From the NCBI GenBank assembly GCA_046328115.1, contig JAXLXE010000001.1:2790001-2854000 (forward strand): a DNA stretch of 64,000 nt, read 5' to 3'. A model generated the notes under the pieces. The model was not told the origin of the DNA, did not search any database, and was given only the letters and a program-made list of their open reading frames with translations. Positions 7,861-15,823 of this stretch are shown here, piece after piece (within the stretch, counting starts at the first letter, position 1; the number at the start of each line of letters is the position of its first letter). The DNA comes from JAXLXE01 sp046328115 (lineage in GTDB: Bacteria > Chloroflexota > UBA6077 > JACCZL01). The translations under genes were made by a program, and so were the position numbers.

Positions 7861-8820
7861 ATGACCGTTGAAACCAGACGCATCTCGAGGCGCGCCGCCG
7901 TGGCAGCGCTCTCGGCCGGCACCGTAGCGCTGCTCACCGCCGCGTGCAGCCAGATTCCCACCGGGTCCTCACTCGTCGCGCCTGCCGCGCCTGCCGCGAA
8001 GGGCGGCACAATCCCCAAGATGCTGAACGTCAGCATCATCCCGGCCGAAGACGGTGATGCCATGCTCAAGCGCTTCCAGCCGCTGATGGACTACCTGAAG
8101 CAGGCGTTGGGCATGGACGTGAAGGGCTTCGCGGGCGCCGACTACACGGCGGCCGTGGAAGCGATGCGCGCCAAGAAGGTGGAGATGGGATTCTTTGGTC
8201 CGTTCTCTTACCTGCTCGCCGTGGAGATGGCCGGCGCGCGCCCCGTGGTGATGCCGGGCACGGCAGAAGGGAAGCCGAACACCTATCACAGCCTCATCCT
8301 GGCGGGCGGCGGAACGGACATCAAATCGCTGGAGGACCTCCGCGGGAAGAGCTTCAGCTTTTCCGATCCCGCATCCACCTCCGGCAATCTCATCCCGCGC
8401 TCGATCATCGTGAAGGCCGGCCTGGACCCGGAGAAGGACATGCGGCCGATCTTCGCGGGCGGTCACGATGCCTCGATTCTGGCAGTTCACAACGGCAAGG
8501 TGGACGCGGGCGCCTGCGCCGACAGCCAGTACAACAGGATGATCGAGGCGAAGGTCATCGACCCCAACAAACTCCGGCTCGTGGTCAAGTCTGAACCGAT
8601 TCCCAACAGCCCCGTGGCGATGCGCGAGGACATTGACCAGGGGTTCCGGGACCGCGTCCGAGATGCGCTGCTGGCAGCACACGAGACGCTGCCCGGGGAC
8701 CTGATGAAGGCGGTGGTGGGCGGCGAGAAGAACCGCTACATCCCTGCGGATGACAGCCTCTACAACCCGCTGCGCGAGACCGCGCGCCTCCTCAAGCTAG
8801 ATCTGAAGGCCCTGCAATGA
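7861..8820 (+). CDS. phnD: phosphonate-binding lipoprotein PhnD
   Basis: The periplasmic or surface-anchored substrate-binding subunit of PhnCDE. The N-terminus has a twin-arginine-like RRISRRAAVAAL followed by a lipobox ending LTAAC (Cys near residue 25), so it is likely exported and lipidated. The mature part has the PhnD/SsuA/TAXI features KFNVS-like LNVSIIPAEDGD, GFFGPFSYLLA and FSDPASTSGNLIPRS. A GGGAGG Shine-Dalgarno at 7848-7853 selects ATG 7861 over ATG 7843. Its stop overlaps the phnG start (ATGA). Order phnC-E-D differs from the E. coli C-D-E order. Confidence 0.93.
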   Translation: MTVETRRISRRAAVAALSAGTVALLTAACSQIPTGSSLVAPAAPAAKGGTIPKMLNVSIIPAEDGDAMLKRFQPLMDYLKQALGMDVKGFAGADYTAAVEAMRAKKVEMGFFGPFSYLLAVEMAGARPVVMPGTAEGKPNTYHSLILAGGGTDIKSLEDLRGKSFSFSDPASTSGNLIPRSIIVKAGLDPEKDMRPIFAGGHDASILAVHNGKVDAGACADSQYNRMIEAKVIDPNKLRLVVKSEPIPNSPVAMREDIDQGFRDRVRDALLAAHETLPGDLMKAVVGGEKNRYIPADDSLYNPLRETARLLKLDLKALQ

Positions 8821-9263
8821 GCGCGGCCACAACCACTCCCATCGAGCGCGAGTCTCGGCTGCAGGCCTTCGGCATCGCGCCGACGGATGCGTTGATCGCC
8901 CTGGCGGACGAGGTGTTAGAGACGCTGGATGTGGAGGTGACACGGGGGCCGCGGATCGGCCTGCTGATGGTAACTGTAGAGGAGCCATCCGAGCGGCTGC
9001 CCTTCCACTTCACGGAGGTGGCGGTCGCGGAGGCTGAGGTATCCGCCGGTGGCGTAAGGGGCTACGGGATCGTACTTGGACGAGAACCGGGAAAAGCGCT
9101 TGCGGCGGCAATCCTGGACGCCGCGCTGGAGCATGGTCACGCCATTTCAGACCGCATCACGCGGCTGATCGAGGAGGCCCTCGCGACCGAGGAAGCCAGG
9201 CTGAAGGAGTTGTGGGACCAGACGCAGCAGACGCGCGTGATCTTTGATGAGATGGCGCCATGA
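8817..9263 (+). CDS. phnG: C-P lyase complex subunit PhnG
   Basis: PhnG is a small structural subunit of the PhnGHIJ core that couples phosphonate to ribose at the expense of ATP adenine. The 148-residue protein has the family signatures RGPRIGLLMVTVEEP, PFHFTEVAVAEAEV and GYGIVLGREPGKALAAAILDA. It overlaps phnD by 4 nt (ATGA) and phnH by 4 nt, indicating translational coupling. The N-terminal arm is normal length. Identification is secure from sequence and position. Confidence 0.93.
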   Translation: MSAATTTPIERESRLQAFGIAPTDALIALADEVLETLDVEVTRGPRIGLLMVTVEEPSERLPFHFTEVAVAEAEVSAGGVRGYGIVLGREPGKALAAAILDAALEHGHAISDRITRLIEEALATEEARLKELWDQTQQTRVIFDEMAP

Positions 9264-9841
9264 GCCCGCCAACTCTCACGCCACGCGCAGCGCGCGAGCA
9301 CGCGGCGTTCCGCGCCCTCCTGGATGGCATGGCCCGTCCGGGCACCCTCCAGCCGGTGGCGCCGCATCCGAGTGGTGGCCCCTCTGCGCATGTAGTGAGC
9401 CTGTTGGAGTCTGTGCTCGACCATGAAGTGACATTCGCCCTGGAACCCGACGACGCGCCGCTCCTGGACAGCGCGTTGCGCTACACCGGGAGCAGGACCG
9501 CCACCCTCGAAGCCGCGGACTACGTGTTGGCGCGGGGCACCGGCGTTCGCCGTGCCATCAGCGGCGCGAAGCAAGGCGAACTGGAGTACCCGGACCGCTC
9601 CGCCACCATCCTTGCGCAAATGGACGGGATTTCCGAGACGGAAACGGACGGCCTGCGCATCCAGCTTCGCGGTCCGGGCATCGCCGACCAGCGGACGCTC
9701 TGGGTACGGGGGCTCGCGATCGAGGACGTGCAGCTGCTCCGAGAACGGAACGCCAACCTGCCCCTGGGGGTTGACCTGGTGTTAGTCACGGACTCGGGGT
9801 GGCTCGCCTGCGTGCCTCGGTACACGCGGATCGACTGCTAG
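9260..9841 (+). CDS. phnH: C-P lyase complex subunit PhnH
   Basis: PhnH is the PLP-transferase-fold subunit (without PLP) of the C-P lyase core. The 193-residue protein has AFRALLDGMARPGTLQPV near the N-terminus, the GTGVRRAISGAKQGELEYPD stretch and the C-terminal LRGPGIADQRTLWVRG and PLGVDLVLV segments typical of PhnH. The start ATG 9260 overlaps the phnG stop by 4 nt. It lies in strict phnG-H-I-J order. Confidence 0.93.
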   Translation: MSPPTLTPRAAREHAAFRALLDGMARPGTLQPVAPHPSGGPSAHVVSLLESVLDHEVTFALEPDDAPLLDSALRYTGSRTATLEAADYVLARGTGVRRAISGAKQGELEYPDRSATILAQMDGISETETDGLRIQLRGPGIADQRTLWVRGLAIEDVQLLRERNANLPLGVDLVLVTDSGWLACVPRYTRIDC

Positions 9842-9869
9842 TCGCCGACACGAAGGAAGGGACCACATC

Positions 9870-10958
9870 TTGGGATACACCGCGGTACGCGCCACGCTTG
9901 GCGCCATTCAGTCAGCGGAGCGGCTCGCGCGGTCAAGACGGCGCTCCGGCACTCTGGGAGACATCCGACCCAGTCTAAGCCTGGCCGTAGACAAAGTGAT
10001 GGCGGAGGGTGGTCTGGCGGACCCGAATCTCGCGGCGCTGGCGATCAGCCAGGCGGAGGGCGACCTGATCGAGGCGGCCTTCATCCTGCGCGCGTATCGC
10101 TCCACGCTGCCGCGGGTGGGGTATTCGGCCCACGTTGACAGCCGCGACATGCTGGTGCTCCGACGCGTCTCGTCCATCTTCCGAGACATCCCGGGCGGTC
10201 AGTACCTGGGTATGACCCGGGACTACGCGATCCGCCTGCTGGAGCTGTCGATACCGGGCAGCGAGGCCGAGGCCCCCGGCGTCACGCAGGACGAGCGCAA
10301 TGGCACCGGTCACGCCGGGCCAGCCAAATTCCCCACGGTAGTGGACTTCCTTCGCGAGGAGGGCATGTTGGCAGCCCGGCCGCGCGCAGTCTCCTCGGAG
10401 GCGCCGTTCGACATCACGCGGACGCCGGTCAAATTTCCGCTGCCCCGGTCCGGTCGCCTCCAGTCGTTAGCGCGCGGCGAGTCGGGCGGGCTGCTGGCCT
10501 TTGCGTACTCATCAATGCGTGGCTGGGGCGGCGCGGGGCATGGAGCGCTGGCGGAGCTGCGGCAGGGGGAGATCCCCATCCGCGTGCACCATCCGCTCAC
10601 GGGCAGGCCCGCCACGCTGGGGCGGCTGCCGGTGACGGAGGCGCAGTTTGTGAGTGGCGGCAGAGCGTCCAGGCAGGATCCCGACGTCACCGAATATGAG
10701 CTTGGCTACGGGCTAGTGCCGGGCAAGGACGAGCGCAAGGCGATCTCCATGGCGATCATCGACGCGACCCTGCGGGACGTGCCCACCGATCGCAAGCGGC
10801 CGATTGAGGACGAAGAGTTCGTAATCAGCCACGTGGACGGCGTGGAGTCCACCGGATTCGTGGAGCACCTGAAGCTCCCCCACTACGTGACCTTCCAGGC
10901 GGGCCTGGCGCGGGCACGGCGGTTCAACACGCTGCTGGAGGAGGCAACTCATGCCTGA
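9870..10958 (+). CDS. phnI: C-P lyase complex subunit PhnI
   Basis: PhnI is the nucleosidase-type subunit that, with PhnG, PhnH and PhnL, makes alpha-D-ribose 1-methylphosphonate 5-triphosphate from ATP and phosphonate. The start is TTG 9870, supported by a GGAAGG sequence at 9855-9860 and by the fit of MGYTAVRATLGAIQSAERL to family N-termini. Recognisable blocks are DPNLAALAISQAEGDLIEAA, FAYSSMRGWGGAGHGALAEL and ELGYGLVPGKDERKAISMAI. It overlaps phnJ by 8 nt. Length 362 is usual. Confidence 0.93.
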   Translation: MGYTAVRATLGAIQSAERLARSRRRSGTLGDIRPSLSLAVDKVMAEGGLADPNLAALAISQAEGDLIEAAFILRAYRSTLPRVGYSAHVDSRDMLVLRRVSSIFRDIPGGQYLGMTRDYAIRLLELSIPGSEAEAPGVTQDERNGTGHAGPAKFPTVVDFLREEGMLAARPRAVSSEAPFDITRTPVKFPLPRSGRLQSLARGESGGLLAFAYSSMRGWGGAGHGALAELRQGEIPIRVHHPLTGRPATLGRLPVTEAQFVSGGRASRQDPDVTEYELGYGLVPGKDERKAISMAIIDATLRDVPTDRKRPIEDEEFVISHVDGVESTGFVEHLKLPHYVTFQAGLARARRFNTLLEEATHA

Positions 10959-11844
10959 CGTCGCGAGCCTGACGGCGTTGCACGGTGAGGCGGTGAACGG
11001 CTACTCATTCGCGTTCCTGGACGACGTGTCCAAGCGCGAGATTCGCAGGTCCCTGCTGAAAGCAGTGGCTTTGCCCGGCTACCAGGTCCCGTTTGGGTCG
11101 CGTGAGCTGCCCATCGCGCGGGGCTGGGGCACGGGTGGACTGCAGATCACGTTGTCCATCATCGGTCCGGCGGACACCGTCAAGGTGATCGACCAGGGCG
11201 ACGATGCGAGCGTGAATGCGTCAAACCTGCGACGCCTGATCCAGCGGACCACCGGTGTTGCCACCACTACAGACACGCGGGAAGCAAGCCTCATCCAGAC
11301 GCGCCACCGCGTCCCGGAGGAGCGGCTGACAGACCAGCAGATCCTGGTGCTCCAGTGCCCCACGCCGGAGCCCCTGACGGCGGTGGAGCCGAGCACGCGG
11401 CTGGCGCGGCGGATGCACGCGGAGAGCGACTACTCCCGCATGTGGGTGTCCATCTACGAGGGCGTGGTGCGGCGGGGCGAGCTGAAGGGAGGGGCGGGCT
11501 ATCCAGTGATGGTGAACGGCCGCTACATCATGTCCCCCACGCCGATCCCGCGATGGGACATCCCACGGCTCAACAACGCGGACTGTCTGTATCTGTTTGG
11601 TGCGGGACGCGAGAAGCGGATTTACGCGGTACCGCCGCATACCCGCGTGGAGCCGCTGGAATTCCAGGACTACCGATTCGAGCGGGAGGACTTCTCCAAG
11701 CGAGCGTGCGCCTGCGGGAAGCTGCGGGGCAACGTGGCGTTCTTCGATGAGACCATCGGGGCGGACGGCTCCCGCCGCTACACGTGCAGCGACACGGCGT
11801 ATTGCGAGAAGGTTCGCTCGGGCGTCGAGGTGGCGACGTGGTAG
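10951..11844 (+). CDS. phnJ: alpha-D-ribose 1-methylphosphonate 5-phosphate C-P lyase PhnJ
   Basis: PhnJ is the radical-SAM enzyme that breaks the C-P bond. The protein closely follows E. coli PhnJ through GYQVPFGSRELPIARGWGTG, VIDQGDDASVNASNLRR and LFGAGREKRIYAVPP. The cluster region is unusual: cysteines are at 253, 255, 279 and 285, giving CX1CX23CX5C, whereas E. coli has CX2CX21CX5C (C241, C244, C266, C272). The last cysteine, C285, in CSDTAYC aligns with the catalytic thiyl C272. The codons are unambiguous in the sequence. It overlaps phnI by 8 nt and phnK by 7 nt. Confidence 0.95.
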   Translation: MPDVASLTALHGEAVNGYSFAFLDDVSKREIRRSLLKAVALPGYQVPFGSRELPIARGWGTGGLQITLSIIGPADTVKVIDQGDDASVNASNLRRLIQRTTGVATTTDTREASLIQTRHRVPEERLTDQQILVLQCPTPEPLTAVEPSTRLARRMHAESDYSRMWVSIYEGVVRRGELKGGAGYPVMVNGRYIMSPTPIPRWDIPRLNNADCLYLFGAGREKRIYAVPPHTRVEPLEFQDYRFEREDFSKRACACGKLRGNVAFFDETIGADGSRRYTCSDTAYCEKVRSGVEVATW

Positions 11845-12608
11845 AGCGTCCCATCCTGACAGTAGAGGGCCTGACGTGCCGCTTCGGCGAAATCACCGGC
11901 TGCGAAGACGTGTCATTTGAGGTATATCCGGGCGAGGTCGTCGGCATCGTCGGAGAGAGCGGCAGCGGCAAGACCACCGTGCTCCGCGCGCTGTACACGG
12001 ACCTGGTTCCAGACGCTGGGACGGCGCATCTGTCCTCGTTCCGGGGCGGCCAGACCAGCATCTGGGAAGCCGACATGCGGGAGCGCCGAGAGCTGCGCAA
12101 TCGGCAGCTTGGCATGGTGTACCAGAACCCGCGCGAGGGTCTGGATCTTATGATCACCGCCGGCGGCAACATCGTGGAACGGCTGTTGGCCACGGGGTGG
12201 AACCACGTGGGCGAGATGCGGGCCCGGGCGGGCGGTTACCTCGAGCGCACAGAGGTGCCACTGGCCCGAATGGACCATCTGCCAGCCTACTTCAGCGGCG
12301 GCATGCAGCAACGGGTCCAGCTTGCCAAGGCCCTGGCGAACGGGCCTGAGATCGTGCTGCTGGACGAGCCGACAACCGGTCTGGATGTCTCCGTCCAGGC
12401 GGGAGTCCTGGATCTGATCCGTGACATCCAGCGCACTTCCACGCTCAGCCTGGTGGTGGTGTCCCACGACCTGGGGGTAGTGCGGCTGTTGGCTGACCGC
12501 ACGCTGGTGATGAAAGACGGCAGGGTGGTTGAGACCGGACTGACCGATCAGATCCTGGAAGACCCCCAGCACCCGTACACCCAGCTCCTCGTGAGCTCGG
12601 CGGCGTGA
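11838..12608 (+). CDS. phnK: C-P lyase system ATP-binding protein PhnK
   Basis: An ABC-type ATPase that binds the PhnGHIJ core rather than a permease. Walker A is GESGSGKTT, the signature is YFSGGMQQRVQLAKAL and Walker B is IVLLDEPTTGLD; the N-terminal ILTVEGLTCRFGEITGCEDVSF is PhnK-like. GTG 11838 (VVERPIL) is the preferred start, overlapping the phnJ TAG. The frame extends to 11784 but that would add residues not found in the family. About 256 residues. Confidence 0.92.
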   Translation: MVERPILTVEGLTCRFGEITGCEDVSFEVYPGEVVGIVGESGSGKTTVLRALYTDLVPDAGTAHLSSFRGGQTSIWEADMRERRELRNRQLGMVYQNPREGLDLMITAGGNIVERLLATGWNHVGEMRARAGGYLERTEVPLARMDHLPAYFSGGMQQRVQLAKALANGPEIVLLDEPTTGLDVSVQAGVLDLIRDIQRTSTLSLVVVSHDLGVVRLLADRTLVMKDGRVVETGLTDQILEDPQHPYTQLLVSSAA

Positions 12609-13393
12609 GGAGAGACGTGGACGAATCCTGCCTCCCAATATTGCGCCTGGAGCGCGTGACCAAGCGCATCGTCCTCCACGTGCTCCACGGCACCACCGTG
12701 GACCCGATCAGCGACGTGTCATTCTCCGTGCTCCCGCGCGAGTGCGTGGCCCTGGTTGGTCCCAGCGGCGCGGGTAAATCCTCCATCGTAAAGGCGATCA
12801 ACCGGACCTACCGGGTCCAAGCCGGCGAGATTCTGTACCGGACCGCTGAGGGCACCATCACCAACCTGGCGACGACCCCCGATCGCGAGATTCTGCGTTT
12901 GCGGCGCTCGGAGATCGGCTTCGTGTCCCAGTTCTTTCGTCCAGAGCCGAGGGTACCGACGCTGGAGGTCGTAGCCATGCCGCTGCTACGGACCGGCCTG
13001 GGACGGGCAGACGCGCAAGACCGCGCGGTTGAGCTGTTGCGCGCACTGGCAGTCCCGGAGCGCCTGTGGAGCTCGTACCCCGTACTGTTCAGCGGCGGCG
13101 AGCAGCAGCGCATCAATCTGGCCAGGGCCCTCATCACCCGCCCGCGGTTGCTGCTGGCCGATGAACCCACGTCGGCTTTGGACGAACGCAACCGAGAGCG
13201 CGTCGTAGAGACACTCCGTAGCGCGGTCACGTCAGGCACGACGATCGTTGCCGTGTTCCACGACCGGGCGCTGATCCACGCGCTTGCCTCACGGGTGATC
13301 GTGATCGCGGATGGCAAGGTGGAACGAATCGCCACGCCCGCTGAGCTGAACGACGCGACCCTGATTCCAGACGAGGTGAGCTCCGTTGCTTAG
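12605..13393 (+). CDS. phnL: alpha-D-ribose 1-methylphosphonate 5-triphosphate synthase subunit PhnL
   Basis: PhnL is the second soluble ABC ATPase of the pathway and is needed for the nucleophilic attack of phosphonate on ATP by PhnI. Walker A is GPSGAGKSS, the signature LFSGGEQQRINLARAL and Walker B RLLLADEPTSALD. The insertion TYRVQAGEILYRTAEGTI and FVSQFFRPEPRVPTLEVVA are PhnL-specific. Start is GTG 12605, overlapping the phnK stop by 4 nt, and its end overlaps phnM by 8 nt. Confidence 0.92.
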   Translation: MRRDVDESCLPILRLERVTKRIVLHVLHGTTVDPISDVSFSVLPRECVALVGPSGAGKSSIVKAINRTYRVQAGEILYRTAEGTITNLATTPDREILRLRRSEIGFVSQFFRPEPRVPTLEVVAMPLLRTGLGRADAQDRAVELLRALAVPERLWSSYPVLFSGGEQQRINLARALITRPRLLLADEPTSALDERNRERVVETLRSAVTSGTTIVAVFHDRALIHALASRVIVIADGKVERIATPAELNDATLIPDEVSSVA

Positions 13394-14612
13394 CGTTGCA
13401 ATCATCAACGGCACCGTGGTGCTGCCAAACCGCGTCCTTGCCCGAGCTGGCGTCATCGTGAACGGCGCGACCATCGTGGACGTCACGGACGATGACTCCG
13501 CGGTTGAGCAGGCCGACGCGGTCATCGACGCACAGGGCTCCTTCGTGTTGCCGGGCATCGTCGACCTGCACAACGACGGGCTAGAGATTGAGGTGAACCC
13601 GCGCCCGCGGGCCGGCCTACCGCTCGAGTTCGCGCTGGGCACGTTTGATCGAAACCTGAGCGCGGCCGGCATCACAACCGAGTTCCACGCGGTGGCCTTC
13701 ATGGAACGCCAGGAGATGGGGCGCACCGGCCTGGAGGCGGAACGCCGAGCGGAGTTCATCCGAACGCTCCAGCCATCGGCGTGGGCGGTAGACCACCACC
13801 TGCTGCATCGGATCGACATCTGGTCGCCTACCCACGTGGATTCGGCTCTGAGCTCGGCGGCCGCCTCGCCCGTGGGGTACGTGTCACTCAACGATCACAC
13901 GCCCGGCCAGGGCCAGTTCCGAGATCTCCCCAGGTATCTCGAGCGGATGCGGTCATACACGGCTGTCCGGGGCACCCCGGAGGTGGACACGGACGGCGTG
14001 CACCGCCTGATCGCTGATCGGGCGGAGCAGCGGGCGGTGGCTGACGGCGTGTACGCGCGGGTAGCCGCCAGGCGCCGCTCGGATGAGTTCGTGCTGGCCT
14101 CCCACGACGACGATTCGGCCGAGAAGGTGGACGCCATGTGGGAGCTTGGCGCGCGCGTAGCTGAGTTCCCGGTCACTGAGGAGGCCGCGCGGCGGGCACG
14201 AGACCGCGGCATGCCAATAGTGGTGGGCGCGCCGAACATCATGCGCGGCGGGTCCCAGAGCGGCAACACCAGCGGCATCGAGCTCTTCGCTTCCGGGCTG
14301 GCGGACATCATCTGTGCCGACTATCACGCGGCATCCATCCTACCGGCCGCGTTCCGTCTGGTGGATCAAGGGGTCACCGATCTACCCACGGCCATACGCT
14401 CAGTGTCACTGGCGCCGGCGCGGGCCGTGGGCATGATGGATCGAGGGGCACTCGAGGCGGGGCAGCGTGCTGACCTGCTGATCGTCAGCGCGCCCAGCCT
14501 GGCCGCCCCGCGAGTGGAGCTCACCATGCGCGGCGGACAGATCGTGTATGAGTTCATGCACGGGGGTCGGCTCGCTGGAGTGTCAGCCGAGCGCGCCGCG
14601 GCGATTGCGTGA
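13386..14612 (+). CDS. phnM: alpha-D-ribose 1-methylphosphonate 5-triphosphate diphosphatase PhnM
   Basis: PhnM, a metal-dependent amidohydrolase-superfamily enzyme, removes pyrophosphate from the triphosphate intermediate to give the substrate of PhnJ. The metal and substrate motif IVDLHNDGLEIE with NPRPRAG corresponds to LHTDNLE...PRP in E. coli PhnM. Later blocks are FASHDDDSAEKVD-like ASHDDDSAEKVDAMWELG, VVGAPNIMRGGSQSGN and ADIICADYHAASILPAAF. The start is TTG 13386. Length 408 is slightly longer than the E. coli protein. It overlaps the transferase gene by 4 nt. Confidence 0.93.
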   Translation: MLSVAIINGTVVLPNRVLARAGVIVNGATIVDVTDDDSAVEQADAVIDAQGSFVLPGIVDLHNDGLEIEVNPRPRAGLPLEFALGTFDRNLSAAGITTEFHAVAFMERQEMGRTGLEAERRAEFIRTLQPSAWAVDHHLLHRIDIWSPTHVDSALSSAAASPVGYVSLNDHTPGQGQFRDLPRYLERMRSYTAVRGTPEVDTDGVHRLIADRAEQRAVADGVYARVAARRRSDEFVLASHDDDSAEKVDAMWELGARVAEFPVTEEAARRARDRGMPIVVGAPNIMRGGSQSGNTSGIELFASGLADIICADYHAASILPAAFRLVDQGVTDLPTAIRSVSLAPARAVGMMDRGALEAGQRADLLIVSAPSLAAPRVELTMRGGQIVYEFMHGGRLAGVSAERAAAIA

Positions 14613-15250
14613 GCCAGGCAGTGAGCATTGCTGAGCACAGAGAGGCCCTGCTGGGAGAACAGCCAACGCTACATCAGCCGGTCCACATCACCGATTCCGC
14701 GCTTGGCCGCTGGACGGAGATTGGCGCTGGGACAACGATCAGCGAATCGAGCTTCGGAGACTACAGCTACTGCGCCGGTGACGTATCCATCATCTACTCG
14801 CGGGTTGGCAAGTTTTGCTCCATCGCCTCACACGTCCGGCTGAATCCCGGCAACCACCCTATGGACCGCGTGACGCAGCACCACCTCACGTACCGTCGCG
14901 CGCGGTTCAACCTCGCTGAGGAAGATGACGCGGCATTCTTTGACTGGCGCCGATCACACACGGTCACCGTGGGTCACGACGTGTGGCTTGGCCACGGCGC
15001 GTTGGTCATGCCGGGCGTCACCATCGGTACGGGCGCGGTGGTAGCGGCGGGTGCGGTGGTGACCCGAGACGTGGCTCCGTACACCGTTGTGGCTGGCGTG
15101 CCCGCGCGTGTGCTGAGACCTCGATTTGACGCCCAGATCGCGGAGCGGATTGCCAGAACCGAATGGTGGAACTGGTCTCATGAGACGATAAGGGAGCGTC
15201 TGGCGGATCTCTGCGACGTGGCGCTCTTCCTGGACAAGTACGGGGGGTAG
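14609..15250 (+). CDS. hexapeptide-repeat transferase of phosphonate operons
   Basis: A 213-residue left-handed beta-helix acyltransferase of the type repeatedly found next to phnM (phosphonate-metabolism hexapeptide transferase family). The helix coils are visible as LGRWTEIGAGTTISESSFGDYSYCAGDVSI, split by IIYSRVGKFCSIASHVRL, and VTVGHDVWLGHGALVMPGVTIGTGAVVAAGAVVTRDVAPY further on. The HPM segment in NPGNHPMDRVTQHH carries candidate catalytic histidines. It may acetylate aminoalkylphosphonates, the role of PhnO in E. coli, but this is inferred from context. GTG 14609 overlaps the phnM stop. Confidence 0.85.
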   Translation: MSQAVSIAEHREALLGEQPTLHQPVHITDSALGRWTEIGAGTTISESSFGDYSYCAGDVSIIYSRVGKFCSIASHVRLNPGNHPMDRVTQHHLTYRRARFNLAEEDDAAFFDWRRSHTVTVGHDVWLGHGALVMPGVTIGTGAVVAAGAVVTRDVAPYTVVAGVPARVLRPRFDAQIAERIARTEWWNWSHETIRERLADLCDVALFLDKYGG

Positions 15251-15253
15251 ACG

Positions 15254-15823
15254 ATGGTAGTACACGCAACGCCGCCGCCGGTCGATGTCTCACCGGACGG
15301 CCGCCGCGTCCTGGTAGCCCCGGTTACGGGGCCCATTGGCGAACGGATTCAACGCTGGCGAGCGCTGCACGATCCGTCACAAGCCCGCCGGATCCCGCCC
15401 CACGCGACCCTCTGTTACTGGGTTCCGACCGGAGACGTTGAGGCGCTCGATAGGCAGGTCAGACACGCATTCGATCGCCCGGTCACGGCGCATCTAGCCG
15501 GTGTCCGCGAGTTTGGGAACGCCGACCGCACCGTCTACGTGGAAGTGGGGGATGCGGAAGAGCTCGACCGCGCGAAGGAGCGGCTGTACGATGGGTTACA
15601 TGTGTCGCTGGACGGGCGCAGGCCCTGGACGTGGCACATCACCTGCATCCGCTACGGACACATCGCGGATCCAACCGTCGTTGACGCGGCACGCCGCGAC
15701 CTGGAGATCAGCAGCGCGTGGCGCCTGGAATCCGTTGCGCTGTTGGAGCTCCGCCAGGGTGTCTACGAACCCGTAGCAACGTGGACTGTACCCACGGTCG
15801 CCGGCGCGCCCGCTACCGCCTGA
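15254..15823 (+). CDS. 2H phosphoesterase (2'-5' RNA ligase-like) at end of phn operon
   Basis: A 189-residue 2H-superfamily protein. The two catalytic motifs are H50-A-T (in RIPPHATLCYW) and H128-I-T (in WTWHITCIRYG), each H-phi-T as required for cyclic-phosphodiester chemistry. It starts 3 nt after the preceding stop, so it is part of the phn operon. The operon has no recognisable phnP, whose product opens the 5-phosphoribosyl 1,2-cyclic phosphate made by PhnJ; a 2H enzyme is chemically able to do that. This role is an inference. It meets the convergent DUF4173 gene with an 11-nt overlap. Confidence 0.78.
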   Translation: MVVHATPPPVDVSPDGRRVLVAPVTGPIGERIQRWRALHDPSQARRIPPHATLCYWVPTGDVEALDRQVRHAFDRPVTAHLAGVREFGNADRTVYVEVGDAEELDRAKERLYDGLHVSLDGRRPWTWHITCIRYGHIADPTVVDAARRDLEISSAWRLESVALLELRQGVYEPVATWTVPTVAGAPATA

